Assembly (NCBI RefSeq): GCF_019880585.1
Contig: NZ_JAINVV010000001.1
Span: 248,001 to 312,000, forward strand
Direction of reading: 5' to 3'
Origin: Sphingomonas colocasiae
GTDB lineage: Bacteria; Pseudomonadota; Alphaproteobacteria; Sphingomonadales; Sphingomonadaceae
Length of the DNA stretch: 64,000 bases
Shown in pieces: positions 61,227 to 64,000 of the stretch (within the stretch, counting starts at the first letter, position 1; every line of letters begins with the position of its first letter). The notes under the pieces were generated by a model. It was not told the DNA's origin. It searched no databases and was given only the letters and a program-made list of their open reading frames with translations. The position numbers and the translations under genes were made by a program.

Positions 61227-61652
61227 ATGCTGTTTGGGCGCAAGCAAAGGCTGATCAATCGACTGCTCATCGTAGAGGATGAGCCGCTGGTCGCGTTCGA
61301 CCTGGAACATGCGCTGACCCAGGCCGATTATCAGGTCGTCGCGACGGTCGATCGCTATCGCGATGCGATGGCGGTGATCGAGGCCCAGCCGCTCGATCTG
61401 ATCCTGAGCGATGTGCGGCTGACGGGCGAGCGCGACGGCGTCGATCTGGCCCGTGCGGTGAAGCCGCACGGCATCAGGCTGATGTTCGTGACCGCGAGCT
61501 GCCCCGTCGACGCGCCGGACCTGTCGATCGGCTGCCTCGCCAAGCCCTATGGCCATCGCGAACTGCTCGATGCGCTCTCGGTGATCGATGCGACGCTCGG
61601 CGGAAAGAAACCACGCCGATTGCCGCAGGGATTGAGCCTCTACGCGCTTTGA
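61227..61652 (+). CDS. Stand-alone receiver-domain response regulator
   Basis: A 141-residue single-domain receiver: acidic pair E17/D18 (VEDEP), phospho-acceptor Asp62 (LILSDVRL), Thr near 89 (FVTAS) and Lys in CLAKPYG. There is no output domain. Similar receivers in sphingomonads act with PhyR/EcfG stress circuits or histidine phosphotransfer, but no kinase is adjacent. The initiator ATG is at 61227. Confidence 0.82.
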   Translation: MLFGRKQRLINRLLIVEDEPLVAFDLEHALTQADYQVVATVDRYRDAMAVIEAQPLDLILSDVRLTGERDGVDLARAVKPHGIRLMFVTASCPVDAPDLSIGCLAKPYGHRELLDALSVIDATLGGKKPRRLPQGLSLYAL

Positions 61653-61673
61653 GCGGCGTCGCGCGGTATCGCG

Positions 61674-62804
61674 TCAGCCCAGATGCGCTTCCACCGTATC
61701 GTGGAAGACGCGGATGCCGGTTTCCAGCGTGCCCAAGGTCATGTGCGTGATCGCGCCCGATGCCAGGCCTTCCTGCCCGAGCGCGGCAGCGCGGAAATCC
61801 TCGCCGGCGAAAACGCCTTCGTCGAGCAGCGTCCAGCTTCGTTCCCAATGCGCCAGCGCCTTGTCGGTCGCCGGCGGTTCGGGGATCAGCATGAAATCCT
61901 CCACCAGCACGCGGTCCACGCCGCGCGGCATCAGCACCATCAGGTTCACATAATCGGGGCTGACGATGATGACGGTTGCGGGAAAGAGCTGATAGGCGAA
62001 GGTGATGCTGGCGCGCAGCGATTGCCAGTCGCCGAGGTCGAGCGCCGCGACCGCCGCTTCGCGGCCGACCGCGGAGCGCTGGTGCGGCCCGATCGTGTCG
62101 CCGCTGGTCACGCCGTCCTGAAAGAAGGGACCGATCGTGTCCGCGTGCAGCCGCTGGACGTGATAGCTTTCCAGGAACGCGTCCATGATCAGCTTCCAGT
62201 TGGCGGGCACATCGTGCGTCTTGCGGCGGAACAGGTGCTGGCCGCCGAGCGCGAAGGCATCGAAATCGTGCGACAGCATCTCGGCGCCCGCAAAGTCGGC
62301 CCCTTCGGCGAAGGAGAACCAGATCAGCCCGCCCGCCTCGAAGGTCGGGAGTTCGACCAGACCGAAATCCTGCTTTTCGAGATCGGGGAAACTGTCCGGC
62401 CTGGGCATGCCGGACAGCGATCCGTCGAGCTTGTAGGTCCAGGCATGATAGGGGCAGACGAGCCGGGGCGCACAGACGGTCTCGCCACCCTCCACCAGCC
62501 GCGTGCCGCGATGCCGGCAGACATTGCGGAACACATGCGCCACGCCCTTGCCGTCGCGCGCGATCAGCAAAGGCGTGCCGAAGCCGTCATGCGGCACCGC
62601 CATATTGGGGCGCGGCAACAGTGCCGATGGTGCGATCACCTGCGGGAGTTTCCGGAACAGATGTTCCTGCTCGGCCGCGAAACGGATGGGATCGGTATAG
62701 GCGGAGGCGGGCACGCTGGTGATGCCTTCGCCGCTGCGCGGGCAGCCATGCGCGATCGCATCAGCCAGCGCGAGCTGGCCCGGTGTGGGGGTGAGCGCGT
62801 TCAT
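61674..62804 (-). CDS. Rieske non-heme iron oxygenase, alpha subunit
   Basis: A 376-residue aromatic-ring-hydroxylating-type oxygenase. The Rieske ligands are Cys96-x-His98 (CRHRG) and Cys117-x2-His120 (CPYHAW). The catalytic iron ligands are His215 and His220 in the stretch [14 protein letters not shown], with a later Asp. The substrate is unknown; no ferredoxin or reductase gene is adjacent, so electron partners lie elsewhere. The start at 62804 (MNALTP) has GAGGAA at about 8 bases; the longer reading from 62855 is less likely. It is divergent from an AmpG-like gene. Confidence 0.85.
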   Translation of the reverse strand: MNALTPTPGQLALADAIAHGCPRSGEGITSVPASAYTDPIRFAAEQEHLFRKLPQVIAPSALLPRPNMAVPHDGFGTPLLIARDGKGVAHVFRNVCRHRGTRLVEGGETVCAPRLVCPYHAWTYKLDGSLSGMPRPDSFPDLEKQDFGLVELPTFEAGGLIWFSFAEGADFAGAEMLSHDFDAFALGGQHLFRRKTHDVPANWKLIMDAFLESYHVQRLHADTIGPFFQDGVTSGDTIGPHQRSAVGREAAVAALDLGDWQSLRASITFAYQLFPATVIIVSPDYVNLMVLMPRGVDRVLVEDFMLIPEPPATDKALAHWERSWTLLDEGVFAGEDFRAAALGQEGLASGAITHMTLGTLETGIRVFHDTVEAHLG

Positions 62805-62908
62805 GCCGCCATTCCTCTCCGTTCGCGGTATTCCGGTCGTTCTGGGGCTAGGCATATCGCAGAATTTCTATAGTTTCCCGCGGAAATTGCAGGGGTGGGA
62901 TATGGTTC

Positions 62909-64000
62909 ATGGCTGACGCTACGGCATCCAACGATAAGCAGCGCACATGGATCGACGGCGTGAAGCCTTATGTCGAGAAAGCGCCGCTGGCGTCGTTCTT
63001 CCTGGGCATATCGTCGGGCTTTCCCTTCGCGATGATCGGCGCGACATTGACCACCCGGCTGGCGCAGGACGGGATCGACAAGAAGACGATCACCGCCTTC
63101 ACGCTCGTCTTCCTCGCCTATAATTTCAAGTTTCTCTGGGCATGGATCGTCGATGGCGTTCGGCTGCCCCTGATCGGGCGCCTTGGCCAGCGCGTGTCGT
63201 GGATGCTCGTGATGGGGGCGGCGGTGATCGCGGCCGTCGTCAACCTGGCGCTGGTCGATCCGGGTGACGGGATCGGCGCGATCGTGACGGCGGCCATCCT
63301 GGTGGGCGTCGCCGGCGCCAGCTTCGATATCGTGATCGATGCCTATCGCATCGAGATACTCGAGCCGCGCCAGCTTGGCGTCGGATCGGGCATGACCCAA
63401 TATGGCTGGCGTATCGGCTCGGCCGGAGCGGGGGCGCTCGCTCTGGTGGTCGCGGCGCGGCTGGGGTGGGAAGCGGCCTATCTCGCCTGCGCGGCGCTGG
63501 CGCTGCCGGCGATGATCGTCGCTCTGCTGATGGGCGAACCCAAGCGCCACCATGCGCCGACGCGGGAACGCGGCGTGCAGCGGACGCTGGCCGCGATCTG
63601 GCGGCCGTTCGTCGAGTTCCTGCAGCGTCGCGGTGCGCTGCTCGTCCTGTTGTTCGTGCTGATCCACAAGATCGGCGACACGCTGGCGAATCTGACGTTC
63701 CGGTTGCTGTTCGACGATCTTGGTTTCAGCAATGACGAGATCGCGATCTACGACGTCGGGGTCGGTTTCTGGGCCTATCTGATCGGGATTTTCGTCGGCG
63801 GCTTTCTCTATGCGCGCATGGGCATGAAGCGCTCGGTGCTGCTGAGCCTTGTGCTGATGTGCGTATCGAATTTCAGCTTCGCGTTGCTCGCGGGCGCCGG
63901 ACACAGCAATTGGGGCATGGCGGGCGCGATCGGATTCGAGAATTTCGCGAGCGGCATCGGTGGCGTGGTGGTGATCGCCTATTTCTCCGCGCTGGCCGAT
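62909..64000 (+). CDS. AmpG-like muropeptide permease (5' part)
   Basis: 364 codons of an MFS-type permease that runs off the window. The opening VEKAPLASFFLGISSGFPFAMIGATLTTRLAQDGIDKKTI, FKFLWAWIVDGVRLP and GASFDIVIDAYRIE are the AmpG signature regions. About ten helices are visible. AmpG imports GlcNAc-anhydroMurNAc peptides for wall recycling and links to beta-lactamase induction. The start ATG is at 62909. An out-of-frame ATG at 62902 is ignored. Confidence 0.88.
   Translation, partial: MADATASNDKQRTWIDGVKPYVEKAPLASFFLGISSGFPFAMIGATLTTRLAQDGIDKKTITAFTLVFLAYNFKFLWAWIVDGVRLPLIGRLGQRVSWMLVMGAAVIAAVVNLALVDPGDGIGAIVTAAILVGVAGASFDIVIDAYRIEILEPRQLGVGSGMTQYGWRIGSAGAGALALVVAARLGWEAAYLACAALALPAMIVALLMGEPKRHHAPTRERGVQRTLAAIWRPFVEFLQRRGALLVLLFVLIHKIGDTLANLTFRLLFDDLGFSNDEIAIYDVGVGFWAYLIGIFVGGFLYARMGMKRSVLLSLVLMCVSNFSFALLAGAGHSNWGMAGAIGFENFASGIGGVVVIAYFSALAD

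Noticed and set aside
1-64000. tRNA, rRNA or prophage genes
   Set aside because: No cloverleaf with conserved T-loop, no rRNA sequence and no phage structural or integrase gene was recognised on reading; a tRNAscan or Infernal run could still find one.

Overview
The window reads as chromosomal DNA of a high-GC alphaproteobacterium, most likely Sphingomonadaceae. The indications are split transhydrogenase genes (pntAA/pntAB/pntB) behind a 41-residue aa3 oxidase subunit IV, a DUF2794 protein, the HPr-rel-A gene set, long PstA/PstC proteins, two GGAAC-N16/17-CGTT promoters of the EcfG general-stress type, and a GTTC-N7-GTTC LexA box. About 69 genes are packed at short spacing, often with ATGA overlaps. 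I saw no rRNA, tRNA, CRISPR array or prophage. One IS element is present.

Layout. 1-6.2 kb: molybdopterin synthase (moaD end, moaE), OxyR, a TauE-type exporter, serine acetyltransferase and DUF2794, a DUF2157 membrane protein, an MFE-2-like SDR, and a small Pro-rich secreted protein under an EcfG-type promoter. 6.3-8.3 kb: an NmrA-like reductase divergent from a LysR regulator. 8.3-15.7 kb: the phosphate-starvation cluster phoR-pstSCAB-phoU-phoB, all on the minus strand, with a PHO box before pstS. 15.8-18.4 kb: a four-gene HPr-rel-A module (Tat-type small protein, PqqD-like protein, HprK-related kinase, nucleotidyltransferase). 18.4-19.6 kb: an IS5-like element carrying an Imm53 immunity gene and inserted in the stop codon of the preceding gene. 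19.7-23.8 kb: gph, glmU, glmS. 23.8-38.4 kb: a varied stretch of exported hydrolases (amidohydrolase, M19-like, two M23, a ClpP-like protein, alpha/beta hydrolase, subtilase), two ECF sigma loci and an XRE regulator. 38.5-43.3 kb: an NtrC-type regulator, the oxidase small subunit and transhydrogenase. 43.6-50.3 kb: a SleB-type hydrolase, cysK, an MFS exporter, a 69-bp tandem repeat, a stress flavoprotein, and a PiT transporter with a NUDIX-DUF47 fusion protein. 50.3-64 kb: L,D-transpeptidase, uvrD, a GGDEF protein, an XRE-cupin/RhtA pair, MFS and DMT transporters, rsmD, an RluB-like enzyme, a receiver protein, a Rieske oxygenase and the start of an AmpG-like permease.

Themes. Phosphate control appears twice: the high-affinity Pst operon has a PHO box in the activating orientation, and the low-affinity PiT operon has four PHO half-sites at exact 11-bp steps against its start codon in the opposite orientation, which suggests reciprocal PhoB control. 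Sulfur assimilation is represented by cysE, cysK and the TauE-type exporter, and cell-wall supply and turnover by glmU/glmS, M23, SleB, L,D-transpeptidase and AmpG. The least-characterised items are the HPr-rel-A module, the Imm53-carrying IS, the NUDIX-DUF47 fusion, and the ClpP-like gene with an AT-rich 3' half.
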